Part shown: positions 37,669 to 47,268 of the stretch, one piece after another
Numbering within the stretch: position 1 is the stretch's first letter
How the letters are laid out: each line of letters starts with the position of its first letter
NCBI GenBank assembly: GCA_050951465.1
Contig: JBMNJC010000008.1
Span: 8,248 to 72,247 of the forward strand
Direction of reading: 5' to 3'
DNA: 64,000 bases
From: JAAZHD01 sp012510895
Lineage (GTDB): Bacteria; Bacillota; Clostridia; Caldicoprobacterales; DTU083
The notes under the pieces: generated by a model
The model's input: only the letters and a program-made list of their open reading frames with translations
The model's database searches: none
Told to the model about the DNA's origin: nothing
Program-made: the position numbers and the translations under genes

Positions 37669-39001
37669 TTATACTACGCCTTGCCTAAGCATAGCATCTG
37701 CAACCTTCTTAAAACCTGCGATATTTGCACCAACAACTAAATTGTCTTCCTGTCCCACTTCCTTAGCAACATTAGCAATATTGTTGTATATTCTTATCAT
37801 TATTCCTCTGAGCTTTCTGATCAACTTCTTTAAATGTCCATACAGTTCTCATTGAATTCTGGCTCATTTCCAGAGCAGATACTGCTACTCCTCCAGCATT
37901 CGCAGCTTTACCCGGGACAAACAGAATCTTGTTTTGCAATAATAATTTAGTAGCTTCCAATGTAGACGGCATGTTAGCACCTTCACCCACTACCAGGCAA
38001 CCGTTTTTTATCAGCGTTTTTGCGTCGTTTGCGTTCAGTTCGTTTTGTGTAGCACAAGGAAGGGCTATGTCACACTTAATATTCCATATTCCTCTGCCCT
38101 CAGTATATACTGCTTTTTTTCGGTAACTGATATATTCAGAAATTCTGCCGCGCTTTAACTCTTTTATTTCTTTTACGACTGAAAGGTCAATCCCGTCGGC
38201 ATCATAAACAAATCCATTTGAATCGGACATGGCTACTACTTTCCCGCCTAAATGCTGAATCTTTTCAGCAGCATATATGGCAACATTGCCTGAGCCTGAA
38301 ATTACAACAGTTTTTCTTTCTAATGTGTTTCCATGCTGTCGCAGCATTTCTTCTATAAGATACACCAGTCCATATCCTGTCGCTTCAGTTCGAGTAAGCG
38401 ATCCACCGTATGATAATCCCTTACCTGTAAGAACACTGCTAAAGGAATTTGCCAGTCGCTTGTATTGCCCATAGAGGAATCCTATTTCCCGTTCACCTAC
38501 ACCTATGTCACCGGCAGGAATATCAGTATTTTCTCCTATATGTCGAAACAGCTCTGTCATATAACTCTGGCAGAAGGCCATAACTTCACGGTCCGATTTC
38601 CCCTTAGGGTCGAAATCCGAACCCCCTTTGCCGCCGCCGATAGGCAGTCCCGTCAGCGAATTCTTAAGAACCTGTTCAAAACCTAAGAACTTAATGATGC
38701 TCAGCGAAACACTTGGATGAAAACGCAGACCGCCTTTGTACGGACCGATGGCACTGTTGAATTGAACCCTATAGCCTTTGTTCACTTGTACTTTACCTGT
38801 ATCGTCAACCCACGGAACACGAAAGATAATTATACGCTCAGGTTCACAGAGCCTTTCAAGAATACCGGCTCTCTCATATTCAGGATGAGCATCTACATAA
38901 GGCTGCAATGTAGTGAGAACCTCGGTCACTGCTTGATGAAATTCAAGCTCATTTGGGTTTTGTTTTTTTACTTTTTCCAGCACATTCATTGTATAGGACA
39001 T
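37669..39001 (-). CDS. gdhA: NADP-type glutamate dehydrogenase (late frameshift)
   Basis: About 444 residues when joined. The catalytic region is GPYKGGLRFHPSVSLSIIKFLGFEQVLKNSLTGLPIGGGKGGSDFDPKGKSD-like (family signature with catalytic Lys), and the NAD(P) fold is at TVVISGSGNVAIYAAEK. After TFKEVDQK one extra base near 37830 sends the main frame to a stop at 37772; the other frame gives LRGIMIRIYNNIANVAKEVG and ends normally at 37669. The enzyme assimilates ammonia into glutamate. SD GGGAGG. The leader contains a long hairpin with a T tail. Confidence 0.92.
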
Positions 39002-39061
39002 ATTGTCTTATCCTCCCGCTAATATTTTAAATTTTCATTATATATTGCTCTCATCAGATAA

Positions 39062-39151
39062 TTAAAAAGCGTTCATCCAATAGTTTATTAAAGGTTCTGC
39101 AAACCATACCGGCTCATAACCTTTAACTATTTGATGAACGCCATTGTTCAT
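39062..39151 (-). promoter_or_regulatory. gdhA leader: long hairpin with T tail and overlapping short reading frame
   Basis: Arms GCGTTCATC...AATAGTT...AAAGGTT (39069-39095) and AACCTTT...ACTATT...GATGAACGC (39118-39141) pair over a loop of about 22 bases. On the minus strand the stem is followed directly by CTTTTT, like a terminator, 60 bases ahead of the gdhA start. A 29-codon frame (ATG at 39149-39151, TAA at 39062-39064) spans the whole hairpin. Attenuation is possible. Confidence 0.45.
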
Positions 39152-39317
39152 AATAATTATAACGATGTAAACCAATATATCGGCCGTCAATAAATGCAAT
39201 ATATAAAATATGATATTGCATAATGCATGGTTTTGTCAATGATTTTATAAGAAATTACATAATTTGTGCAGGAATACATTTTCATGTTGCACATCAGGAT
39301 AATTGTGTTTAGAAGTC

Positions 39318-39401
39318 AACAGTGCCCCTATATTTACACCTCTGCATACAAAATGTCAGGAAAAAGAATTAGTTTTCAGGTGTTTCATAGGGGCAACTGT
39401 T
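39318..39401. repeat. long imperfect inverted repeat in the gap between gdhA and the GT-PlsC gene
   Basis: AACAGTGCCCCTATATTTAC (from 39318) mirrors TTTCATAGGGGCAACTGTT (to 39401), arms of about 24 bases around a 36-base loop. It has no T tail on either strand, so it is not a typical terminator. It could be a small mobile-element remnant or a 3' RNA structure. The remaining bases of the 463-base gap are AT-rich and show nothing else. Confidence 0.5.
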
Positions 39402-39464
39402 ATGAAATAAAATTTATAAAATAATATGATATTATATAAGGACGATTAAAATAAACAAGTAAAT

Positions 39465-41279
39465 TTAGTTATCCGATGCTGCCTTTGCCAGAACCTTGTT
39501 CATATGCGTATGAATAATTTCGGTGCGTATTCGCAGATCAGTTTTCGGATCTGCATCAATAGGAAGAACCGGCTGTCCGACATGAACAATCATAGTAGGC
39601 TTCTTACGATAAAGCTTTGAAATACCTTTTGGCTGCCTAAAAGCTATAGATATGGGGATAATAGGCACACGGGCTTGTGAAGCCAGATAAAACGCTCCCT
39701 TTTTAAAATCGCGCAGATTTGTATCATATGGTTTAAGTTCTCCTTCTGGGAAAAAGTGCACAATCCTTCCTTTTAAAAGGAGATATTCCATCTCCGAAAA
39801 AAATTGTTTAAGTTCGGTCATATTTCCCGGTATGGCAACTCCTCCAAGCAACTTAACAATATTTCCCAGCCAGAATGTCTCAGTATTTTTCTTTAGTGTT
39901 GGGAACACCAATCTGCGCGGGAATAAAGCAAGCCCTACAAGAGCACTGTCAAGCAGGTGAACATGATTGCATACTGTTATTGCACCTTCAAGGTTGCGTA
40001 ATCGTCTCTCGCCAACTACCCTTACTCCTAATACTACACGAGTCCATAAAAAGATAAGGGGAATTGCAATGAGATAATAAAACATGGATGAAAAAAATCG
40101 ATAAGTGGCTCTCCAAATATAGGATTGCGAGTGCTTTTCTTCACATCCTGCCAGTTTGTATACCTTTTCCATCTTTCTGATACTATTCTCGAGCGAGTAT
40201 TTTTTAGCATACTGAGCATACATGTTCCCAACCTCGATTAATCCTTGTGGATTTTCAATCCAGGCATCAATTCTTTCAGCCAAATGTGAAGCATCGCCTG
40301 ACCTAAACAGGTTCATTGCACCCAGTGCAAATTGTTTTGTTGCACTGCGTTTGCTGTCAGAGATAACCGGAACCAACCCGCATGAAAATGCCTCGATGCA
40401 GGATATTCCTTCTATTTCGATATCCGAAGAGTGCACATATAAATCGCAGCTGCGTATGAGTTCAATCAGTTCCTCCTTGCTATAATAACCAAAAATCGGT
40501 GGATTCGTAAGTTTTCCACCCATTCGACGCAGTCGACGTTCTTTTGGACCTTGACCTGCAAAATAGAGTTGAATGCGTTTTTCATAACGGGATTTTAATA
40601 CTGCTTTAATCAGAACATCCTGCCTTTTCTCCGGGGATAATCTTCCAATCATCAGTATTTTAAACATACTATTTGTATCTTTATGTCTGTCCGTGCCTGG
40701 ATGAAAATCCGGATCCACTCCATTCGATATAACATGGAGACTTGCACGATAACCATGACAGCGAAGCTGAGCAGCAATAAATTTTGATGGACAGTGTATA
40801 TGTGAAAAACGTCGGTAAAAAAACAGATATAACAGATGATAAACCAGATGGGCTAAAAATGTAAATTTGCCAAGTCCAATATTATAAGTTATGTTTTCCG
40901 GTTGAATATGAAAAGCAGCGATGCATGGGACACCCAGCTTTCTTGCTGTCTTTTCTGCCCGTGAACCAAGAGGCCAGGGTTGGTATATATGCACTATATC
41001 CGCCCCTTCTATAGCTTTTTTCAGTACAGCCTTATCCGGTTTAGCAAATAAAGTATTCTGCCTATGGGCTATCTTGCTGATAATCGGTATAATAAGCTCC
41101 GGAACATAAAACAACTCATAACCATGTTCAGAGTCTATACCACTCTTATCAGGATGACCGCAGGCGACGATGCGAACAGTATGCCCCCGCTCAGCCAGCG
41201 ATTTTGCAAAGCGCATGGCTGAAATGGTTGTACCGTTGTTGTTAATACCGAAGGTATCATTGACAATGGTTATAATCAT
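39465..41279 (-). CDS. glycosyltransferase (GT4) - acyltransferase (PlsC/LPLAT) fusion protein
   Basis: 604 residues, intact. Residues 1-370 are a GT4 glycosyltransferase (GINNNGTTISAMRFAKSLAERGH, HVISNGVDPDFHPG, IGRLSPEKRQDVLIKA, EGISCIEAFSCGLVPV). A hydrophobic stretch near 395-420 follows, then an acyltransferase domain with NHVHLLDS (HX4D catalytic motif) and FFPEGE. A membrane-bound enzyme that both glycosylates and acylates a lipid is suggested, in glycolipid synthesis. The second ATG (41277-41279) is preferred because AAGGAG abuts the first ATG (41288) but is nine bases from the second. Confidence 0.88.
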   Translation of the reverse strand: MIITIVNDTFGINNNGTTISAMRFAKSLAERGHTVRIVACGHPDKSGIDSEHGYELFYVPELIIPIISKIAHRQNTLFAKPDKAVLKKAIEGADIVHIYQPWPLGSRAEKTARKLGVPCIAAFHIQPENITYNIGLGKFTFLAHLVYHLLYLFFYRRFSHIHCPSKFIAAQLRCHGYRASLHVISNGVDPDFHPGTDRHKDTNSMFKILMIGRLSPEKRQDVLIKAVLKSRYEKRIQLYFAGQGPKERRLRRMGGKLTNPPIFGYYSKEELIELIRSCDLYVHSSDIEIEGISCIEAFSCGLVPVISDSKRSATKQFALGAMNLFRSGDASHLAERIDAWIENPQGLIEVGNMYAQYAKKYSLENSIRKMEKVYKLAGCEEKHSQSYIWRATYRFFSSMFYYLIAIPLIFLWTRVVLGVRVVGERRLRNLEGAITVCNHVHLLDSALVGLALFPRRLVFPTLKKNTETFWLGNIVKLLGGVAIPGNMTELKQFFSEMEYLLLKGRIVHFFPEGELKPYDTNLRDFKKGAFYLASQARVPIIPISIAFRQPKGISKLYRKKPTMIVHVGQPVLPIDADPKTDLRIRTEIIHTHMNKVLAKAASDN

Positions 41280-41344
41280 TGCCTTCATCTCCTTATCTAA
41301 TATTATTCTAAATTAATATTTATACCTCCTTGTCATTATAGAAT

Positions 41345-43223
41345 ATTCTCGAAAACTCCTAAGACTTTCGAGGCTTATGTTATGAGGCAGAAGCATTCGC
41401 TCATACCTCCAACATTCATCAGTTATTTGCAAAATATTTTCCAGAAATATATTCCATAATGTGGTATATATGGAATGACTATACCTTGACTTTTTCAGAA
41501 AGCCCCCAAAATCGAAGTGGATGGTATTAATTACCAAATACTTAGATGTGGAGGCTTTTCTATGTTACGTAACTGGGTGACCCATGAGGAGTATCAGAAG
41601 CGGTTTATTGAGGAGTTGGCTTTACTTCCAGAGACGGAAAAGAGCAGGGTGGTCTCAATGGATAAGCCTCTCTCCAAGCTCTACCTTCTCAACCTTGATA
41701 ACCTGCTCACCGTAATCAAGCCTTTGTATTCCAATACCGGCAGTCCCGTCAAGAACCAACAAGGTATCATTCGATCACTCATACTAACGCTTGATTGCAA
41801 TGAACATTCTATCACAAAATGGGCTAACAAGGTAGCAGCAGATCATCTTCTTTGTATAGCATGTGGGTTTGAAGCGGGACAAGCCCCATCCCATTCCTCA
41901 TACTACGACTTTATCAAACGCATTTGGTTAGCTTCCCATGAGCAACACGTTAAGAGAAAGCTGAGACCAAAATCATTCACAGCCAAACCACGAAACAAGT
42001 TAAAAGCTGGGCAAAAGCTACCGCCAAAGCATTCTGGTGCTGTTAAGAAGCTGGCTGATTTAGCTTATCGGGGAAAACTTCGAGAGGCAAGACCAGAGAA
42101 AATCCTTCAAGAATTTCTTGCTCGCTGCAAAGAAGTTTTCTATTGCTGTTGATGGCTCATGCTATAACTCCGGAGCCAGCCATACCAGGGTTAAAGTCTG
42201 TGGCTGTAAAAGCAAAGGCATCTACTACTGCCAGTGTCCTCGCCGCTACTCGGATCCCGATGCCAGATGGGGATGGGACAGTTATCATGAAGAATACTTT
42301 TTCGGAGATACATTATTCAGCATAACTGCATCAGACAGTCCTTATGACTTGCCAGTTTATCTCAGAATTGCTCAGGCAACACGCCATGATAGCATCCTTT
42401 CAATTTTCGCACTCAATGAAGTGCGCAAGCTTTATCCTGATATCACCTTCCGTCACTTCATTGCCGACGGTGCCATGGATAATTACCCTACCTATCAACT
42501 GCTGCATCAATGGAACATGATCCCCTATATCCCCTTGGACTCAAGAACAAGAATGGATTACAAAAAGCCCCATCCCGGAATATCGTGTTTTGATGACAAG
42601 GGACGCCCCATCTGCTTGGGTGGAATCCCTTATGAGCACATTGGATATTCCTACCCCAAAGGTATCAAGTACCGCTGCTGGTTTGATTGCAAAGGAATCG
42701 ATAAACCCTGCAAGTGCTCCGACAGCAACTATGGCAGGACCATCTATATCAAGCCGGATTATGATTTCCGCCTGTTTCCACCTGTTCCTCGGAACTCAGA
42801 ATCATTTAAAAAGAAATTCAAAACAAGGACTTCTGTTGAGCGCTCCAACAAGCGCATTCTTGTTGACTACAATGTTGAAGCCGGTAGATGCAGGAGCTCT
42901 AAACAAAGGTTTACCAGGGCTGTACTTGCTGCTGTTAATATCCACCTGGATGCTTGGATTAAACACACTAAATTCTCTGTTATTCCTTTGCTCTATAACA
43001 GTGTAGCTGTGTAAGCAATTCTGCCGGAGTATAAAATCTACGACCCTTAAAAACCGGACCTATCCATAGGTTAGCTTTGCTGCGCTCTTTTCTGGCTGCT
43101 TCGGACAATTCTCATAAGTTGTCAAGGTACAATGCCTTTCTTTTGCCCTCCTAATCACTCGGGAATGCTACCTGGTAGTAAAAATTTTATATTTTCCCTA
43201 TTTTCCAGTTAGTTTTCGAGTAC
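41345..43223 (+). mobile_element. insertion sequence with DDE transposase (family not certain)
   Basis: A perfect 10-base inverted repeat CTCGAAAACT (41348-41357) / AGTTTTCGAG (43211-43220), extended by imperfect matches outward, brackets one transposase gene. The 3' non-coding tail (43015-43210) has small hairpins (GACAA/TTGTC and ACCTA/TAGGT). Ends are approximate within about 10 bases. Confidence 0.7.
41562..43014 (+). CDS. IS transposase in two overlapping frames
   Basis: The first piece (MLRNWVTHEEYQKRF, ATG 41562, SD GGAGG) gives the N-terminal domain; the second, overlapping one holds the catalytic domain: FSIAVDGSCYNSG, FRHFIADGAMDNYPTYQLL and RTSVERSNKRILVDYNVE as probable D, D and E, with Cys pairs (VCGCKSKGIYYCQC, GIDKPCKCSD) that may bind zinc. 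The frames meet near 42125-42150 around CTGCAAAGAAG, where a -1 shift would join them. This may be a one-base loss or a programmed frameshift as used by several IS families. I cannot name the family securely. Confidence 0.75.
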
Positions 43224-43460
43224 CTTCTTATAGTCCTTTCAACTTATTTTATAGAACACACAAAAGAAAATTGTCAAAGTTGTAACAATTATACTGGGAA
43301 TGATAACAACGATAATATAGATAAGTTGAGATGACAAATCCCTTCTTCTTACAATTTTTTATTTATATGTACATTTTTAGTATACAAAATGACCCAAAAA
43401 AGGTCAAGAAAAGGCTTGATATATTTTTCACATAATTATCATGGCTGAATTACAATTCGT
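43224..43460. other. AT-rich gap between the IS and the LysR gene
   Basis: No coding frame is convincing. A weak hairpin GACC/GGTC (near 43391-43405) could be the LysR gene terminator. Together with the IS tail this makes 446 bases without a gene. Confidence 0.4.
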
Positions 43461-44382
43461 TTAATAGTGAAGTTCGCCGACATTAATACCTTGAAGAATA
43501 TCTACATATTTATAACTATTCACTATCTCTATAAGAGTTTCCATTTCCTGCGTTATTATCTTATTTTTATGGTATACAATACTGAAAAATCTATCCCAGT
43601 TATGGTCCGAATTCAAAAAAACATGAATTTTCCCGCTTTTTATTTCCTCTTCTACCAGACGAACAGAGATTACTGCCAAACATTCATTATCTATAGCAGC
43701 ATTCTTAATTACGTCAGAACTATTAGCTTCGAAGGCAATATTAAGTGTTACACCCTTCTCTGACATGTATCTTTCAAAGAGTTCTCTTGTTCCGCTGCCT
43801 TCTTCCCTCATGGCAAAGCTCTCATTTTCCAGTTCCTTCAGTGTAACAACTTGTTTACCTGCAAAAACATGTCTTGGACTGCAAATAAGCACCAGAAAAT
43901 CATTTACTTTTGGAATGGAAACCAAATCGGAGCTTTTTACCATTCCCTCTATAATACCGATATCCAGTTCGGATTTTAATAGTTTTTCTTCCACATTCTT
44001 TGTATTATTAACATATGAATAAATATCTATGTGAGGATTTAATTTTTTAAACTCTCTTAATACTTCGCCCAGTATGCAGTTGCCAACCGTGTTCGTTGCA
44101 CCAATTCTGATTCTTTCTATATAATTATCCTGCAGCATCTTTTCTTCCATATCGTCAAACTGCTTTACTACACTTCTTGCATAGGAAAGAAGCTTCTTCC
44201 CTTTCGGCGTTATATATAATTTTTTTGGAAAGCCTGTCAAACAGAAGTCCTCCATAGTATTCTTCAAGATCTCTGATTGCTTGGCTCACTGTAGGCTGTG
44301 AAATAAATAATCTTTTAGCAGCAGAGCTCATTTTGCCGCTGTCTGCAACTTCAATAAATATTTTCAGATGTCTGATGGTCAT
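43461..44382 (-). CDS. LysR-family transcriptional regulator (one-base frameshift)
   Basis: The N-terminal winged helix is in one frame from ATG 44382 (MTIRHLKIFIEVADSGKMSSAAKRLFISQPTVSQ-type HTH), the co-inducer domain in the next (LYITPKGKKLLSYARSV onward, with IRIGATNTVGN and DLVSIPKVNDFLVLICSP). One extra A in a run of seven near 44220 explains the break; the joined length of about 306 residues is normal. It is divergent from the CoA-disulfide reductase gene and a T-N11-A palindrome lies between them, so it probably controls that operon. Confidence 0.85.
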
Positions 44383-44408
44383 ATTTTCACCTTCAATCAA
44401 ACAAATTA

Positions 44409-44423
44409 ATAGGTTTTACCTAT
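44409..44423. promoter_or_regulatory. LysR-type operator in the divergent intergenic region
   Basis: Perfect dyad ATAGGT-TTT-ACCTAT, containing the T-N11-A pattern (T44410 to A44422) of LysR binding sites, 26 bases from the LysR start and 100 from the reductase start. Confidence 0.6.
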
Positions 44424-44522
44424 CATTTTGATTAGATAATATCATTTTATTATTAACCAGACAAGTGATATATTTAAATAGAAATGGTAGTTAAGTTTAA
44501 GTAATAAAGAAGGTGTAAATTT

Positions 44523-46147
44523 ATGAAAGTGATTATAATCGGAGGTGTGGCTGCCAGTACTAAGGTCGCTGCAAAACTTAAGCGTGAAAACTATGATTAT
44601 GATGTGACCATATTAACAAAAAGCAAATACATTTCTTACGCTGGCTGTGGTCTGCCTTATTACATCGGTAAGGTAATTCAACAACGCGACCAGTTGATTG
44701 TAAATACTCCAGGAAGTTTTTCCAAACTAACCGGTGTTACAGTAATGACTGAAACAGAGGTAACAAAAGTAAATCCTGATGATAAAACCGTTCATGCACG
44801 AAACCTGAAAACCAATGAAACACTCAGCCTTAGCTATGATAAACTGGTTATAGCATCTGGCGCAGAAGCCGTAAGGCCTCCTGTTGACGGAATAAACCTG
44901 AAAAATGTTTTTTCGCTGAGAACTCCCGATGATGCTGAAGCATTATGCAGAGTTGTTGAAGCCGGCGATATCAAGCGTGTTGTTATAGTCGGCGGCGGAT
45001 ACATAGGGCTGGAAATTGCAGAAAACTTATCATCTTCAGGAATCAGGACAATCATAATTTATATGGCAAAGCATATTCTTCCTGGTTTTGACGAGGAATT
45101 TGCTGAATATATAGAAAACTATTTAGCAGATCAAGGCATCATGACTTTTACCGATACTAAGCTTGAAGCCATAATTGGTGAAGAAAAAGTGGAAAAAGTA
45201 CAAGCAAACAAACGCGCTTTCAAAGCAGATGCAGTTATACTTTGTACAGGAATCAGGGCCAATACTGATTTTATTGTAGACTCAGGCATTGAGCTTATGC
45301 CCGATAATACTGTAAAAGTAAATGAATATCTGCAAACTAATTTTAAAGATATCTTTGCCGTAGGCGACTGTGCAACTGTAAAGAACAGGATAACAAATGA
45401 ACATACTTGGTCTCCAATGGGTTCTACAGCCAATATTGCAGGGCGAATTGCCGCTCAAAATATTGCAGGAAAAAAACAGCGTATCCGGGAGTTCTGAGAA
45501 CTTCTGTCGCCAGACTGCCTAACATAAATGTCGGAAGAACAGGGTTAACGGAAAAAGCCGCAAAAAAGGCCGGATATGATGCAGTAAGTGTTACAGCTGT
45601 CGTGGATGACAAGGCTCACTACTATCCTGATGCTTCAAATTATATAGTTAAAATGACAGCTGACAGGAAAAGCAGATATTTATTAGGCTTGCAGGTAATT
45701 GGGAAAGGCGCAGTAGATAAGATGGTTGATATTGCGGCTACTGCCATTAGTTTGGGAGCAACCCTCCATGATATTGTTAATATAGATTTGGCTTATGCTC
45801 CTCCTTTCTCAACAGCAATCCATCCTTTCCTGCATACAGTAAATATATTGTTAAATAAATTCGACGGTGTGTTTAAAACTATGACGCCTGAAGATTACTT
45901 GAAAGGAGAAGCCAGGGATTATAAAGTAATTGATGTCTCTAAAAACCCAAGCATTGATGGTGCTCATTATGTAAATCTTGAAGAAGTTAACGGAGAACTT
46001 TCTGAATATGCAAAGAATGAAAAACTTCTTTTAGTCTGCACTAAAGGCAAAAGAGCTTATATGCTTCAAAAACGCTTGAAGCATTTTGGATATACTGATA
46101 CGTTGGTTCTCGAAGGCGGTACTACATTTAATGAAGTAAGAATATAA
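44523..46147 (+). CDS. cdr: CoA-disulfide reductase with C-terminal rhodanese domain (one-base frameshift)
   Basis: The first 320 residues have the FAD motif IIIGGVAASTKVAAKLKRE, the redox-active Cys in SYAGCGLPYYIG (single-Cys type of CoA-disulfide and NADH-persulfide reductases), the NAD motif VVIVGGGYIGLEIAENL and FAVGDCATVKN. One missing A in a run of seven near 45476 shifts the frame; the dimerisation domain follows (TSVARLPNINVGRTGLTEKAAKKAG), then a rhodanese domain with the active Cys in LLLVCTKGKRAYML. This layout is that of CoA persulfide/polysulfide reductases (Npsr type). Co-transcribed with the sulfite reductase gene. Confidence 0.87.
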
Positions 46148-46175
46148 TAAAATTTTATTTTCTGGGGGTAATAAT

Positions 46176-47128
46176 ATGGCAAGTTTGACTGTCAGCCCTG
46201 CTGACGAAAAAAGGTAAAAGCTTTAGGTTTTCTTAGAAACAAAGGTACTGATAATTTTTCAGGCAGAATTATTACAGTAAATGGTAAAATAACAGCTGCT
46301 CAAAATAAATGCATCTCAGATGCTGCCGAGCTTTTTGGAAACGGCGTGATTACCTTTACATCAAGACTAACAGTAGAAGTTCAAGGAATACCTTATGATA
46401 AAATTGAGGATTTTAGATCATATATTGCCAAAGCAGGCCTTGAAACCGGCGGTACCGGCGCAAAAGTACGTCCTGTAGTTTCCTGCAAGGGTACGACCTG
46501 TCAATACGGACTAATTGATACCTTTGCTTTATCAGAGAAAATTCATAATAAATTCTATAAAGGCTACACCGATGTAAAGCTTCCTCACAAATTTAAAATA
46601 GGTGTTGGAGGATGTCCAAACAACTGTATTAAGCCGGATCTTAATGATCTGGGTATAGTCGGACAAAGGATACCTAATTATGATGAAGATTTATGTATGG
46701 GATGTAAAAAATGCCAGATAGAACAAGTTTGTCCAATGAATGCAGCTAAAATTATTGACGATATACTTAGCATTAATTATGAAGCTTGCAATAATTGCGG
46801 ACGCTGTATAGGAAAATGCCCATTTGATGCTATTGAGGACAGCGTGACAGGCTATAAAGTGTATATTGGCGGCAGATGGGGAAAACGTGTTGCCAGAGGA
46901 AAGCCTCTCAGCAAAATTTTTACCAGCATTGACGAGACTTTGGATGTAATTGAAAAGGCTATCCTTTTATACAGGGAACAGGGAAAAACCGGAGAACGCT
47001 TCGGTCAGACCATTGACAGGCTTGGTTTTGAAAATGTTGAAAACCAGTTATTATCAAATGATCTGCTGGAAAGAAAAGCAGACATTCTGGAAGCAGAACT
47101 TCACATGACAAGCGGAGCAACTTGTTAG
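46176..47128 (+). CDS. siroheme nitrite/sulfite reductase-type protein with two 4Fe-4S clusters (early frameshift)
   Basis: The ATG at 46176 (SD GGGGG) gives MASLTVSPADEK, then one missing A in a run of six shifts the frame; the next frame runs KALGFLRNKGTDNFSGRIITVNG and onward. SCKGTTCQYG and GGCPNNC are the four Cys that hold the siroheme-bound 4Fe-4S cluster. A ferredoxin insert follows (CMGCKKCQIEQVCP and CNNCGRCIGKCP). The joined protein of about 316 residues is of the small dissimilatory-like or AsrC-like type. With the upstream persulfide reductase it suggests a sulfur-reduction pathway. Confidence 0.87.
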
Positions 47129-47171
47129 AAACTGACTGTTAAATACTGTTAAAATTGATAAACAGGCAAAT

Positions 47172-47221
47172 AAAAAGCTTTCATGACTCAAAATTATACA
47201 TATATGAGATGAAAGCTTTTT
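47172..47221. terminator. bidirectional terminator between the sulfite reductase and DUF262 genes
   Basis: AAAAAGCTTTCAT (47172-47184) pairs perfectly with ATGAAAGCTTTTT (47209-47221), giving a T tail for both convergent transcripts. Confidence 0.8.
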
Positions 47222-47268
47222 AATATTACATATTTTTTTCAGATTAAATCCTCAATTGAGTTTCTAAA

